Part shown: piece by piece, positions 1 through 7,094 of the stretch
How the letters are laid out: each line of letters opens with the position of its first letter
Position numbering within the stretch: position 1 is the first letter of the stretch
NCBI GenBank assembly: GCA_905205855.1
Contig: CAJLFL010000025.1
Coordinates: 1 to 14,785, forward strand
Source: an uncultured Eubacteriales bacterium
GTDB taxonomy: Bacteria > Bacillota > Clostridia > Monoglobales > Monoglobaceae
Reading direction: 5' to 3'
Length of the DNA: 14,785 bases
The notes under the pieces: generated by a model
The model's input: only the letters and a program-made list of their open reading frames with translations
What the model was told of the DNA's origin: nothing
Databases searched by the model: none
Program-made: the position numbers and the translations under genes

Positions 1-28
1 TCATACATAAACTGATGCTTATCGGCAT
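1..28 (-). CDS. 5' end of a divergent gene, cut by the window edge
   Basis: On the minus strand a strong Shine-Dalgarno sequence, GGGAGGAG (positions 43 to 36), sits 7 bases before an ATG at 28-26. The nine codons inside the window read MPISISLCM without a stop. The spacing and the strength of the site are what a real start in this genome looks like. The gene would be transcribed away from alaS. The peptide is too short to name a family, and a chance match cannot be excluded. Confidence 0.4.
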
Positions 29-90
29 AAATACACTCCTCCCAGTACATCCTATGCCTGTCTTATAAAAAAGGTTACATAAAACGGCAC

Positions 91-119
91 TTGACTAAAG
101 TGTATAATCTTGGTATAAT
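91..119 (+). promoter_or_regulatory. alaS promoter (sigma-A type)
   Basis: TTGACT at 91-96 and TATAAT at 114-119 are separated by exactly 17 bases, an almost perfect housekeeping promoter. The predicted start near 126 leaves a leader of about 34 bases before the alaS ATG at 160. That is too short for a T-box, so this alaS does not appear to be under tRNA-sensing T-box control. Confidence 0.85.
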
Positions 120-159
120 GATAAAATGTAATGAATACGTTCAGATAAGAGGTTTTAAC

Positions 160-2793
160 ATGGAAAAATTAGGTCTAAATGAAATAAGAGAAAAGTTTTT
201 GTCCTTTTTTGAAAGCAAAGGTCATTTGAGATTGCCGTCGTTTCCGCTTGTACCGCAGGGCGATGCCAGTCTGCTTTTGATAAATGCCGGCATGGCTCCG
301 CTGAAGCCGTACTTTTTGGGTAAGGAAACACCTCCGGCAAAAAGGGTTACTACCTGCCAGAAGTGTATCAGAACTCCTGATATAGAGTGTGTTGGACAGA
401 CGGCACGCCACGGTACATTTTTTGAAATGCTGGGTAACTTCTCGTTTGGTGATTACTTTAAAACAGAGGTTACCAAATGGGCATGGGAGTTTATCACTGA
501 AGTGCTTGAAATCCCGGTTGACAGACTTTGGGTAAGCGTCTATGAGGAGGATAAGGAAACAGTAGAACTTTGGACAAAAAATGTCGGTGTAAGTCCTGAC
601 AGAATTGTATTTCTCGGTAAAGAGGATAACTTCTGGGAGATTGGTACAGGCCCTTGCGGACCGTGTTCCGAGATATACTTTGACCGCGGTGAGGAATATG
701 GCTGCGGAAGTCCGGATTGTGCTGTCGGCTGTGACTGTGACAGATATGTTGAGTTCTGGAATCTGGTGTTTACACAGTTTGACAAGGATGAAAACGGAAA
801 CTATAACCGCCTTGCACATCCTAATATTGATACAGGCATGGGACTTGAGCGTATGGCTTGTATAATGCAGGGAGTAACGTCAATATTTGAGGTTGATACT
901 ATACGTAAAATACTTGACGCTGCCGCTGAAATGTCACGTAAGGAATATGGAAGGGATCATGATACAGATGTATCCCTTCGTGTAATTACCGATCATATAC
1001 GCAGCACGGTGTTCCTTGTTTCTGACGGTGTATTGCCGTCAAACGAGGGCAGAGGATATGTCCTTCGCAGACTTCTGCGCAGAGCCGCACGTCACGGCAA
1101 ACTTTTGGGAATAGAAGGTTCGTTCCTGTATAAGCTGGCGGCTGTTGTTGCACACGAGAGCGCATCTGCTTATCCTGAGTTGGAGCGTAACTTTGATTAT
1201 ATAGAAAAGGTTATTAAAACCGAGGAGGAACGCTTTGATGAAACAATAGATCAGGGGTTGGATATCCTCAAAGACTATATTTCAGAGAGTAAGGGGCAGG
1301 GAGAGTCGGTTCTCTCCGGCGAACAGGCTTTCAAGCTGTATGACACATATGGTTTCCCGATTGATTTGACCAAAGAGATATTAGCGGAAAATTCAATGAC
1401 TGTTGATGAAGACGGCTTTAAAGCGCTGATGGACGAGCAGCGCAGCCGTGCACGTACCGCCAGAGGAGATATGGAGGATGCAGCGTGGGAGGAAGACATA
1501 TTCGCGGTTATCGAGGGGAACACAGAATTTGACGGTTATGAGAATAACACACTTGACTGTAAGGTTCTTGGCATTGGCAAAAACGGCGCTTTGAGTGACA
1601 GTGCCGCTAAGGATGATGAGATTGTACTTGTACTTGACCGCACTTGTTTTTACGCAGAGAGCGGCGGTCAGATTGGCGATACCGGTATAATTAAGGGTGC
1701 AAACGGTGTTGTCAGAGTTGTTGACACCAAGAAAAGAAACGGAAAGTTCCTGCATAAATGTGTAGTGGAAAGCGGAGAAATCAGCGTAGGCGAAACCGTT
1801 ACGGCTGAAATCGACTATGAGCGCAGACAGGCAATCCGCCGTAACCACTCTGCAGTGCATTTGCTTCAGGCTGCACTGAGGAATATTTTGGGCAGTCATG
1901 TGGCGCAGGCAGGCTCTTATGTTTCCGAGGACAGAATGAGATTTGACTTCTCTCATTTTCAGGCAATGACAGATGAGGAAATCAGAAAGACAGAGGAGCT
2001 TGTAAACCAAAAGATTTTGGAGGATATACCGATTGACTGCTTTGAGATGCCGCTTGACGAGGCTAAAAAGATGGGCGCAGTTGCATTGTTCAGCGAAAAG
2101 TACGGCGCTGTTGTGCGTGTTGTCAAGATGGGCGATTACAGCACAGAACTTTGCGGCGGTACACACGCTGCATCGGCAGGAAAGTTAGGCTTGTTTAAGA
2201 TTATATCCGAAAGCGGTGTTGCCGCAGGCGTCCGCAGAATAGAGGGCGTGACCGGTATGGGTGTGCTTAAGCTTTTGGATGAAAAGGATGCTGTGATAAA
2301 TTCTGCGGCACAGATTCTTAAAACCTCCGAAAAGGAGCTGACGCATAAGGCTGAAAGTCTTATGGAGGAATTAAAGGAAACCAAGCGCGAGGCAGAAAGC
2401 TTAAAGAGCCGCATGGCACAGGCTGCTGCCGGGGATATAACCGACGGTGCAAAGGAAGTAAACGGCACAAAGGTTGTATCAAGGCTTATGGCTGACGGAA
2501 TGGATATGAACACCCTGCGCGAAGTTGGCGATAACCTCAAACAGAGCCTTGAAGATGCGGTTATAGTGCTTGCGTCAAAGGATGGAGCAAAGGTAAATAT
2601 TATAGCTATGGCAACAAAGACTGCTGTCGGCAAAGGCGCACACGCCGGTAAAGTAATATCAGAGGTTGCACGCGCTATGGGCGGCGGAGGCGGCGGAAAG
2701 CCTGAATCCGCACAGGCAGGCGGAAAGGATCCCTCCAAAGCAGCGGAGGCACTTGAACTGACTGCCGGAATAGTTGAAGGTCAATATAAATAA
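160..2793 (+). CDS. alaS: alanine--tRNA ligase
   Basis: Cytoplasmic alanyl-tRNA synthetase, which charges tRNA-Ala and hydrolyses mischarged Ser/Gly-tRNA. The 877-residue protein has the normal family length. In order it shows the class II catalytic core (GTFFEMLGNFSFGDYFK and NIDTGMGLERMACI), the editing-domain zinc motif HSAVH (H563, H567) with CGGTH (C665, H669), and a C-terminal DHHA1 domain with a glycine-rich stretch ending GGKD. These metal ligands lie within one residue of the E. coli positions. The ATG at 160 is chosen because AAGAGG at 147-152 precedes it by 7 bases. An in-frame TTG at 91 would add 23 residues but is itself the -35 element of the promoter. The HIT gene follows after 12 bases, with its ribosome site overlapping the alaS stop, so the two are probably co-transcribed. 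Confidence 0.98.
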   Translation: MEKLGLNEIREKFLSFFESKGHLRLPSFPLVPQGDASLLLINAGMAPLKPYFLGKETPPAKRVTTCQKCIRTPDIECVGQTARHGTFFEMLGNFSFGDYFKTEVTKWAWEFITEVLEIPVDRLWVSVYEEDKETVELWTKNVGVSPDRIVFLGKEDNFWEIGTGPCGPCSEIYFDRGEEYGCGSPDCAVGCDCDRYVEFWNLVFTQFDKDENGNYNRLAHPNIDTGMGLERMACIMQGVTSIFEVDTIRKILDAAAEMSRKEYGRDHDTDVSLRVITDHIRSTVFLVSDGVLPSNEGRGYVLRRLLRRAARHGKLLGIEGSFLYKLAAVVAHESASAYPELERNFDYIEKVIKTEEERFDETIDQGLDILKDYISESKGQGESVLSGEQAFKLYDTYGFPIDLTKEILAENSMTVDEDGFKALMDEQRSRARTARGDMEDAAWEEDIFAVIEGNTEFDGYENNTLDCKVLGIGKNGALSDSAAKDDEIVLVLDRTCFYAESGGQIGDTGIIKGANGVVRVVDTKKRNGKFLHKCVVESGEISVGETVTAEIDYERRQAIRRNHSAVHLLQAALRNILGSHVAQAGSYVSEDRMRFDFSHFQAMTDEEIRKTEELVNQKILEDIPIDCFEMPLDEAKKMGAVALFSEKYGAVVRVVKMGDYSTELCGGTHAASAGKLGLFKIISESGVAAGVRRIEGVTGMGVLKLLDEKDAVINSAAQILKTSEKELTHKAESLMEELKETKREAESLKSRMAQAAAGDITDGAKEVNGTKVVSRLMADGMDMNTLREVGDNLKQSLEDAVIVLASKDGAKVNIIAMATKTAVGKGAHAGKVISEVARAMGGGGGGKPESAQAGGKDPSKAAEALELTAGIVEGQYK

Positions 2794-2805
2794 GGAGTAA
2801 TTGTT

Positions 2806-3153
2806 ATGGATAAGGATTGCTTGTTTTGTAAAATAAAAAACGGTGAAATCCCGTCTGAAAAAATATACGAGGATGAAACCGTATATGCATTTTCGGATAT
2901 AGCTCCGCAGGCACCGGTGCATATAGTTATAATTCCAAAAACTCACATTTCCTCGGCAAATGAGCTTGATGACAGTAATTCTGCTGTTGTCGGACACATA
3001 TTTGCCGTTGCGGCAAAGCTGGCAAAGGAAAAAGGTTTTGCCGAAAAGGGCTATCGTATTATAAATAACTGCGGCGAGCATGGCGGACAGACCGTTCAGC
3101 ATCTGCACTTTCACTTGCTTGCAGGCAGAAATCTCGGCTGGCCTCCGGGCTGA
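2806..3153 (+). CDS. HIT family (histidine triad) nucleotide-binding protein
   Basis: Small 115-residue protein of the histidine triad superfamily (Hint branch). These enzymes cleave nucleoside phosphoramidates and aminoacyl-adenylates. The catalytic motif HLHFHLL is present with histidines at 99, 101 and 103, and the conserved GW near the C-terminus follows. An N-terminal CLFC pair (C5, C8) is the zinc-type motif seen in many bacterial Hint proteins. AAGGAG at 2792-2797 overlaps the alaS stop and lies 8 bases before the ATG, so translation is probably coupled. Pairing with alaS is functionally suggestive, since Hint proteins act on aminoacyl-AMP, but that link is inference. A strong terminator follows. 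Confidence 0.95.
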   Translation: MDKDCLFCKIKNGEIPSEKIYEDETVYAFSDIAPQAPVHIVIIPKTHISSANELDDSNSAVVGHIFAVAAKLAKEKGFAEKGYRIINNCGEHGGQTVQHLHFHLLAGRNLGWPPG

Positions 3154-3177
3154 TATATAAAGTAACTGTAATTTAAA

Positions 3178-3221
3178 CCGCCGTCGGATAAGATCTCCTT
3201 ATCCGACGGCGGCTTTTGTTT
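3178..3221 (+). terminator. intrinsic terminator of alaS-HIT
   Basis: A perfect 15-bp stem (3178-3192 with 3198-3212) closes a 5-base loop. It is GC-rich at its base and followed by CTTTTGTTT. This is a textbook rho-independent terminator and separates alaS-HIT from the next unit. Confidence 0.93.
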
Positions 3222-3232
3222 ACATATAATTC

Positions 3233-3261
3233 TTGATTTTTCATTGCTGATAGGTTATACT
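3233..3261 (+). promoter_or_regulatory. promoter of the DUF4330-like / DUF5054 unit
   Basis: TTGATT at 3233-3238 and TATACT at 3256-3261 are 17 bases apart. Transcription would start near 3268, exactly where the Shine-Dalgarno AAGAGG (3268-3273) begins, giving a very short leader of about 13 bases. Confidence 0.7.
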
Positions 3262-3280
3262 TATTTAAGAGGTGAGTCCG

Positions 3281-3712
3281 ATGGAAAAAAAGATTTTCTG
3301 GAAGTTTAATATAGTGGATCTGGCGCTTATAGCTGTAATAATAATCGGTCTTGCGGCTATGATATACGGCTTTGTTAAGGGTGACGATAAGCGTGATACC
3401 GAAACCTTTTTAATCACCTATACATGCCGCAGCGCTCCGAATGAGGCTCTTGACGGAATAGAATCAGGAGCAGAGTGTATGGACGGCGACTACGGTAATT
3501 CATTGGGAAAACTTACGGACATACGACGATATGAAATAAAGGATGACAGCTTAAATCAGCAGGCTGTTTTTGTTACGGCTGTAAACGGTATTAAGTCGGA
3601 GCATGGCGTAACGATAAATGACGTATTGTATTTAAAAGGTAAAGAACTTAACCTTGTGGCGGCGGACTCGGTGTTTTCGGTCTACCTGTCGGGAATACAG
3701 GAATTAAAATAA
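3281..3712 (+). CDS. DUF4330-like single-pass membrane protein
   Basis: A 143-residue protein with a short charged N-terminus (MEKKIFWKF), one hydrophobic helix at about residues 10-29 (NIVDLALIAVIIIGLAAMIYG) and a soluble region outside the membrane. The opening 'FWKFNIVDL' followed by a hydrophobic stretch resembles the DUF4330 family, whose function is unknown. The ATG at 3281 is preferred over an in-frame GTG at 3272 because AAGAGG at 3268-3273 fits the ATG and overlaps the GTG. It has its own promoter, and 30 bases separate it from the DUF5054-type gene downstream, so the two may share a transcript. The family assignment is from memory of the N-terminal pattern; that it is a membrane-anchored protein is clear. 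Confidence 0.75.
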   Translation: MEKKIFWKFNIVDLALIAVIIIGLAAMIYGFVKGDDKRDTETFLITYTCRSAPNEALDGIESGAECMDGDYGNSLGKLTDIRRYEIKDDSLNQQAVFVTAVNGIKSEHGVTINDVLYLKGKELNLVAADSVFSVYLSGIQELK

Positions 3713-3742
3713 AAACACTACAATAGTTAAGGAGCAAAATAA

Positions 3743-5470
3743 ATGAAAGAAGTACTGGTGATATTCAAAACGCACCTTGACCTGGGGTTTACCGACCTTG
3801 CGGAAAACGTGCTTAAAAACTATCTTGAAACCTACATACCGAACGCGATAAAAGTAGGGTACGAGCTTAAGGGCACGGACACGGAGTTTATCTGGACCAC
3901 CGGTTCATACCTTGTGACTCAAGCCTTAGCCCATGATGACGGCACGGTTGAGCGCGCGATACGCGACGGCATAATCCGCTGGCACGCGCTCCCGTTTACC
4001 ACTCACACCGAGCTTATGAATCCGAAACTTTTTGACTACGGCGTTTCCCTGTCCTCTGCTTTGGACCGTCGTTTCGGCAAAAAGACAATTGCCGCAAAAA
4101 TGACAGATGTTCCGGGGCACACAATTGGGATGATTCCGATTTTAAAGCGCCGCGGCGTGGAATTTCTCCACATAGGTGTAAACCCGGCAACGCCCCTTCC
4201 CGATGTTCCGCTGTTATTTAAGTGGCGCTGCGGAAACGACGAAATAACCGTGATTTATCAGGGGGACTACGGCACTGAAACGGAAATTGACGGCACGGTA
4301 ATATACTTTGCTCACACAGGCGACAATAGAGGTCCTCAGTCCGCCGAAAAGATTGTTGAAATCTTTGACGAAATTAAGGCGAAATATCCCGGGTATACCA
4401 TAAGGGCGGCAACATTGGAGGACGTTGCACAAAAACTTCGTGATGTCAAAAATCTCCCGGTTGTGGACAAGGAAATAGGAGACACGTGGATTCACGGTGC
4501 AGGTACAGACCCGAAAAAAGTTTCGATGTACCGTGATTTGCTAAAGAAAACGGCTGACTTTGACTATGAAAAATATGATTTAAGCAACAGCCTTCTTGCT
4601 ATACCGGAACACACATGGGGCAAAAATCTTGACGTATTTTTCCACAATGCCTCGGACTATTACGAAAAAGACAGGCAAAAACCCCACAACAAAGAAGGTG
4701 TTGAGGCGCTGGAGCAGTCATGGATAGAGCAGCGAAGCTACATAACCGCCGCCGAAAATGAACTTGGCGTTAAAGCCGAATACGAAACAAACTTCCCTGA
4801 TTTAACGGGCTTTACCGACTCCGAACCGTTCAAGCTTAATTTCAGCATAAGCTGGCAGGTGTATGACGCATGGGACTACGAGCGTTACAAAAATGTATAT
4901 CTGCGGTTTACGAAAGAAAACATCGGCTGGGCAATATGGGATAACATAAAACAGGGGCTGCCAGACGATTACAGCGGAAAAATTTATGACGCAAAGCCGT
5001 ACAGGTTCTGCAAAAACGGTGATAAATACATAGTTTTCTTTAAGTTTGACGATGACGTCACCGAGAAATTCGGCTTGCCCGTTTTCACGGCAGAGTATGA
5101 CGGAGAAACGCTTTTTGTAAAATGGCACGGCAAGAAAAATCTGCGTCTGCCGAACGCTTTTTGGTTTAAGCCGGAAGGCTTCGGAGAAGACTGGCTTGTG
5201 AGCAAAATGGGACTGTGGATTGACCCGTGCGATATCATCGGAAGTCCCCTTATCACCGCGACGGATTACGGCGTAAAAAACGGTACTGCGGAATTCGAAA
5301 GCCTTGACGCTGTCCTTGCAGCCCCCTTCGGCAGACGGCTTTTGGACTTTGAACCACGTCCGAAAAAACAGGATTTGTATTTTAATCTGTACAACAATAT
5401 ATGGAACACAAATTTCCCCATGTGGTACAGCGACGACGCGGTATTCAGATTTAAAATAAAGGAGCTGTAA
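3743..5470 (+). CDS. GH38-like carbohydrate enzyme (DUF5054-type)
   Basis: A 575-residue protein, apparently cytoplasmic, with no signal peptide. The N-terminal part looks like the metal-dependent glycoside hydrolase 38 (alpha-mannosidase) fold. HLDLGFTD carries the H11-x-D13 pair that binds zinc in that family. TDVPGHTIGMIPILKRRG places D122 where the GH38 nucleophile lies. GDTWIHGAGTDP (residues 246-257) and IPEHTWG (287-293) supply further conserved acids and histidines. The C-terminus (NLYNNIWNTNFPMWYSDD) matches the ending I know from DUF5054 proteins, so the gene seems complete. AAGGAG at 3729-3734 precedes the ATG by 8 bases. A second AAGGAG near its stop serves the GTG start of a decayed hydrolase, so this was once a carbohydrate-utilisation operon. 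The substrate is unknown; a mannoside or related glycoside is inference. Confidence 0.82.
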   Translation: MKEVLVIFKTHLDLGFTDLAENVLKNYLETYIPNAIKVGYELKGTDTEFIWTTGSYLVTQALAHDDGTVERAIRDGIIRWHALPFTTHTELMNPKLFDYGVSLSSALDRRFGKKTIAAKMTDVPGHTIGMIPILKRRGVEFLHIGVNPATPLPDVPLLFKWRCGNDEITVIYQGDYGTETEIDGTVIYFAHTGDNRGPQSAEKIVEIFDEIKAKYPGYTIRAATLEDVAQKLRDVKNLPVVDKEIGDTWIHGAGTDPKKVSMYRDLLKKTADFDYEKYDLSNSLLAIPEHTWGKNLDVFFHNASDYYEKDRQKPHNKEGVEALEQSWIEQRSYITAAENELGVKAEYETNFPDLTGFTDSEPFKLNFSISWQVYDAWDYERYKNVYLRFTKENIGWAIWDNIKQGLPDDYSGKIYDAKPYRFCKNGDKYIVFFKFDDDVTEKFGLPVFTAEYDGETLFVKWHGKKNLRLPNAFWFKPEGFGEDWLVSKMGLWIDPCDIIGSPLITATDYGVKNGTAEFESLDAVLAAPFGRRLLDFEPRPKKQDLYFNLYNNIWNTNFPMWYSDDAVFRFKIKEL

Positions 5471-5471
5471 A

Positions 5472-6031
5472 GTGAACATACTGAAAACGGAAAAAGCTGC
5501 CGGAATGGTACGGCGATTCCCCGGTAATTGTGATATATCCAGTGCGCGGACGGCATGACACCGATGTTATGACTCCCAACAAGCTTTTTCCGTATATAAA
5601 TGTTATGCCATATGTCGAGCGATTTGAAAAGGCGTTCGGCAGCAAGATTATGATGCTTTTAATGCACTGGGAGGGCACGACGGCGAAAAGCTATATACCC
5701 CAACCTTCTGTTTAACGATAACCTCTTTAATATTGCGTACTATATCGGAAAGCCCGTCCTTGCGTACGCATATATTTTTCACGAGTATATAAATAACTTT
5801 TTAGGGAATCAGGTGTGCGTGGACTGGTAGATGTACCTTGATAAGTTTCCTGAGAGTTTTTATGAAAGGATAGGCTACTCTTTCAGCGCCGGTGATATAT
5901 TGACGGCGGTAATAACGGAAAATGGAGAAATTGACTGAAACTGGGGAAAGCGCGACAGACAAAGAGCGGTGCCAAACCAAAAGCGTAGGGAAACGCTGAT
6001 TAAAAATTTGAATTATTGGCGCCAAGGGTAA
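5472..6031 (+). pseudogene. decayed glycoside hydrolase (DUF6259-like)
   Basis: The original start is probably GTG at 5472, with AAGGAG (5459-5464) inside the end of the upstream gene. After about a dozen codons the frame is lost. From 5506 another frame reads WYGDSPVIVIYPVRGRHDTD and then FPYINVMPYVERFEKAFGSK and MLLMHWEGT, stopping at TAA 5713-5715. A third frame continues with NLFNIAYYIGKPVLAYAYIF, a TAG at 5828-5830, ERIGYSFSAGDILTAVITEN, a TGA at 5936-5938 where tryptophan would be expected, and finally TLIKNLNYWRQG. These pieces resemble the central and C-terminal parts of DUF6259-type glycosidases, with large internal deletions. It cannot make a working enzyme. The family label is from memory; the repeated interruption is directly visible. 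Confidence 0.72.
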
Positions 6032-6390
6032 TTTTCATTTTGCTCCGTTTATGTATTTGGAGACGGCGCTTGACAATATTGATAAAATGCCACAGAATGA
6101 TTTTGATAAGATTATTGAAAATATGTTGAAATGAATATAGCCCATCCATTCCGTGAAGGCAACGGCAGAACAACATGTATATGGACTGACTTAATACTGA
6201 AAAAAGAACTTAGCATGGTAATTGACTGGAGTATGGTCGATAAAGAGGACTATTTCCTTGCCATGGAATGTAGTTCAATCCGTGATATATAGAGATTAAA
6301 CATATTTTTAAAAATGCCCTCACGGACAGGATAAATGACCGTGAAGTGTATATGAAGGGCATCGATACAAGTTATTATTATGAGGGGTAA
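6021..6390 (+). pseudogene. C-terminal half of a Fic domain protein, decayed
   Basis: Fic proteins transfer AMP or other phosphate groups to target proteins; the signature is HPFx[D/E]GNGR. The signature is intact here as HPFREGNGR at 6143-6169. Upstream the reading is KGNFHFAPFMYLETALDNID and MPQNDFDKIIE. A one-base loss in the A run at 6118-6121 then shifts the frame (KYVEM would be expected before NIAHPF). Downstream come TDLILKKELSMVIDWSMVDK and AMECSSIRDI, a TA duplication near 6286-6291 that creates a TAG, and then IKHIFKNALTDRINDREVYM and GIDTSYYYEG. The N-terminal half is missing, and the start is fused to the hydrolase relic. No antitoxin partner is visible. It is clearly a relic. 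Confidence 0.85.
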
Positions 6391-6451
6391 TACGATTTTT
6401 AAAACAGAAAATCTATAACAGCTGCTTGAAGATTTAAAAATATGGGCAGCA

Positions 6452-6996
6452 ATGGGAAAAAGGTGTGGATGCCAGCGAGAAGAAAAATATGGAAAATACA
6501 AATTTAAATATATCCCCGATAGGGATGTGTATATTTGTCCCGAAAGAAATTATCTTGAATACGTAATCACAGACAGAAAAGGTTACAAGGAATATAAATG
6601 CAAGAATGACAAATGTGCAAGTTGTCAGAGACGGGAGAAATGTCAGAGCGAGAAACAAAAAGCCTTTGCCGGCATGTGTGGGAAAATTATAGGGATGAGG
6701 TATATGTATTCACACATACTGACGAGGGTAAGGAAATATACGCAAAACGAAAAGAGAAAATCGAGCGCAGCTTTGCAGAATCAAAAGAACTGCAAAGTCT
6801 GCACTATTGCCGTATACGCGGAAGCAAAAGAGTTTCCTAACAGTGCTTGCATACAGCTGCTGTGCAGAACATGAAGAAGATTGTAAATATTCTTTGGAAG
6901 AATGATATTCGCTTTTTATCAACAAGAATTAAAAACCTAATATGGTATGACAAAACCCACCTGAAAATGGTGGGTTTGTTAGTTATTTGGGGGTAA
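6452..6996 (+). pseudogene. C-terminal remnant of an IS1182-type transposase
   Basis: The fragments in order are KYKFKYIPDRDVYICPERNY, a cysteine cluster (CKNDKCASCQRREKC), a frame change near 6650-6660, HVWENYRDEVYVFTHTDEGK and KRKEKIERSFAESKELQSLH, a nonsense TAA at 6838-6840 where GAA (as in 'V-E-Q-C') is expected, and then QCLHTAAVQNMKKIVNILW. The cysteine-rich segment followed by a 'KRKE.IERSFA..KELHGLRY' block and 'QCL.TAA.QNMKK' is the C-terminal layout of IS1182-family (DDE) transposases. The N-terminal catalytic part is absent and I could not find the left end of the element. The read-through of the last frame ends at TAA 6994-6996. It marks an old insertion. Confidence 0.8.
6953..6977 (+). 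terminator. hairpin at the end of the transposase remnant
   Basis: A perfect 9-bp stem AAACCCACC / GGTGGGTTT (6953-6961 with 6969-6977) around a 7-base loop, followed by GTTAGTTATTT. It could be the terminator or right-end structure of the old insertion sequence. The T-run is imperfect. Confidence 0.55.
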
Positions 6997-7011
6997 TACC
7001 CCCCATTTTTT
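6989..7011 (+). terminator. second hairpin with T tract upstream of rlmB
   Basis: GGGGGT / ACCCCC (6989-6994 with 6998-7003) pair over a 3-base AAT loop and are followed by C, A and six T. With the hairpin just upstream it would insulate the rlmB promoter from read-through out of the decayed zone. The 3-base loop is tight, so efficiency is uncertain. Confidence 0.55.
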
Positions 7012-7027
7012 ATTTCTATAAAAAATG

Positions 7028-7056
7028 TTGAAGTGATAACAATATTATGTTATAAT
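7028..7056 (+). promoter_or_regulatory. promoter of the rlmB-ymdB-pgeF-dinB operon
   Basis: TTGAAG at 7028-7033 and a perfect TATAAT at 7051-7056 are 17 bases apart, and TG at 7048-7049 gives an extended -10 (TGT-TATAAT). The rlmB ATG lies about 39 bases downstream of the -10 box. Confidence 0.85.
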
Positions 7057-7094
7057 AAAATAGCTATTTATTTTTTTGAAACGGAGAAATATAA

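Noticed and set aside
91..159. A longer alaS start at TTG 91 adding 23 residues
   Set aside because: The TTG is the -35 box of the promoter and the added residues lie in promoter and leader. ATG 160 has a good ribosome site and gives the normal family N-terminus.
1393..2166. A 257-codon minus-strand open frame inside alaS
   Set aside because: It is antisense to highly conserved alaS sequence, rich in Cys, His and Leu, and has no ribosome site or recognisable motif. The 214-codon frame at 175-819 is rejected for the same reason.
5530..5715. A real 61-residue protein
   Set aside because: It is an internal slice of the decayed hydrolase, with no ribosome site and with homologous-looking sequence continuing upstream in the same frame and downstream in another frame.
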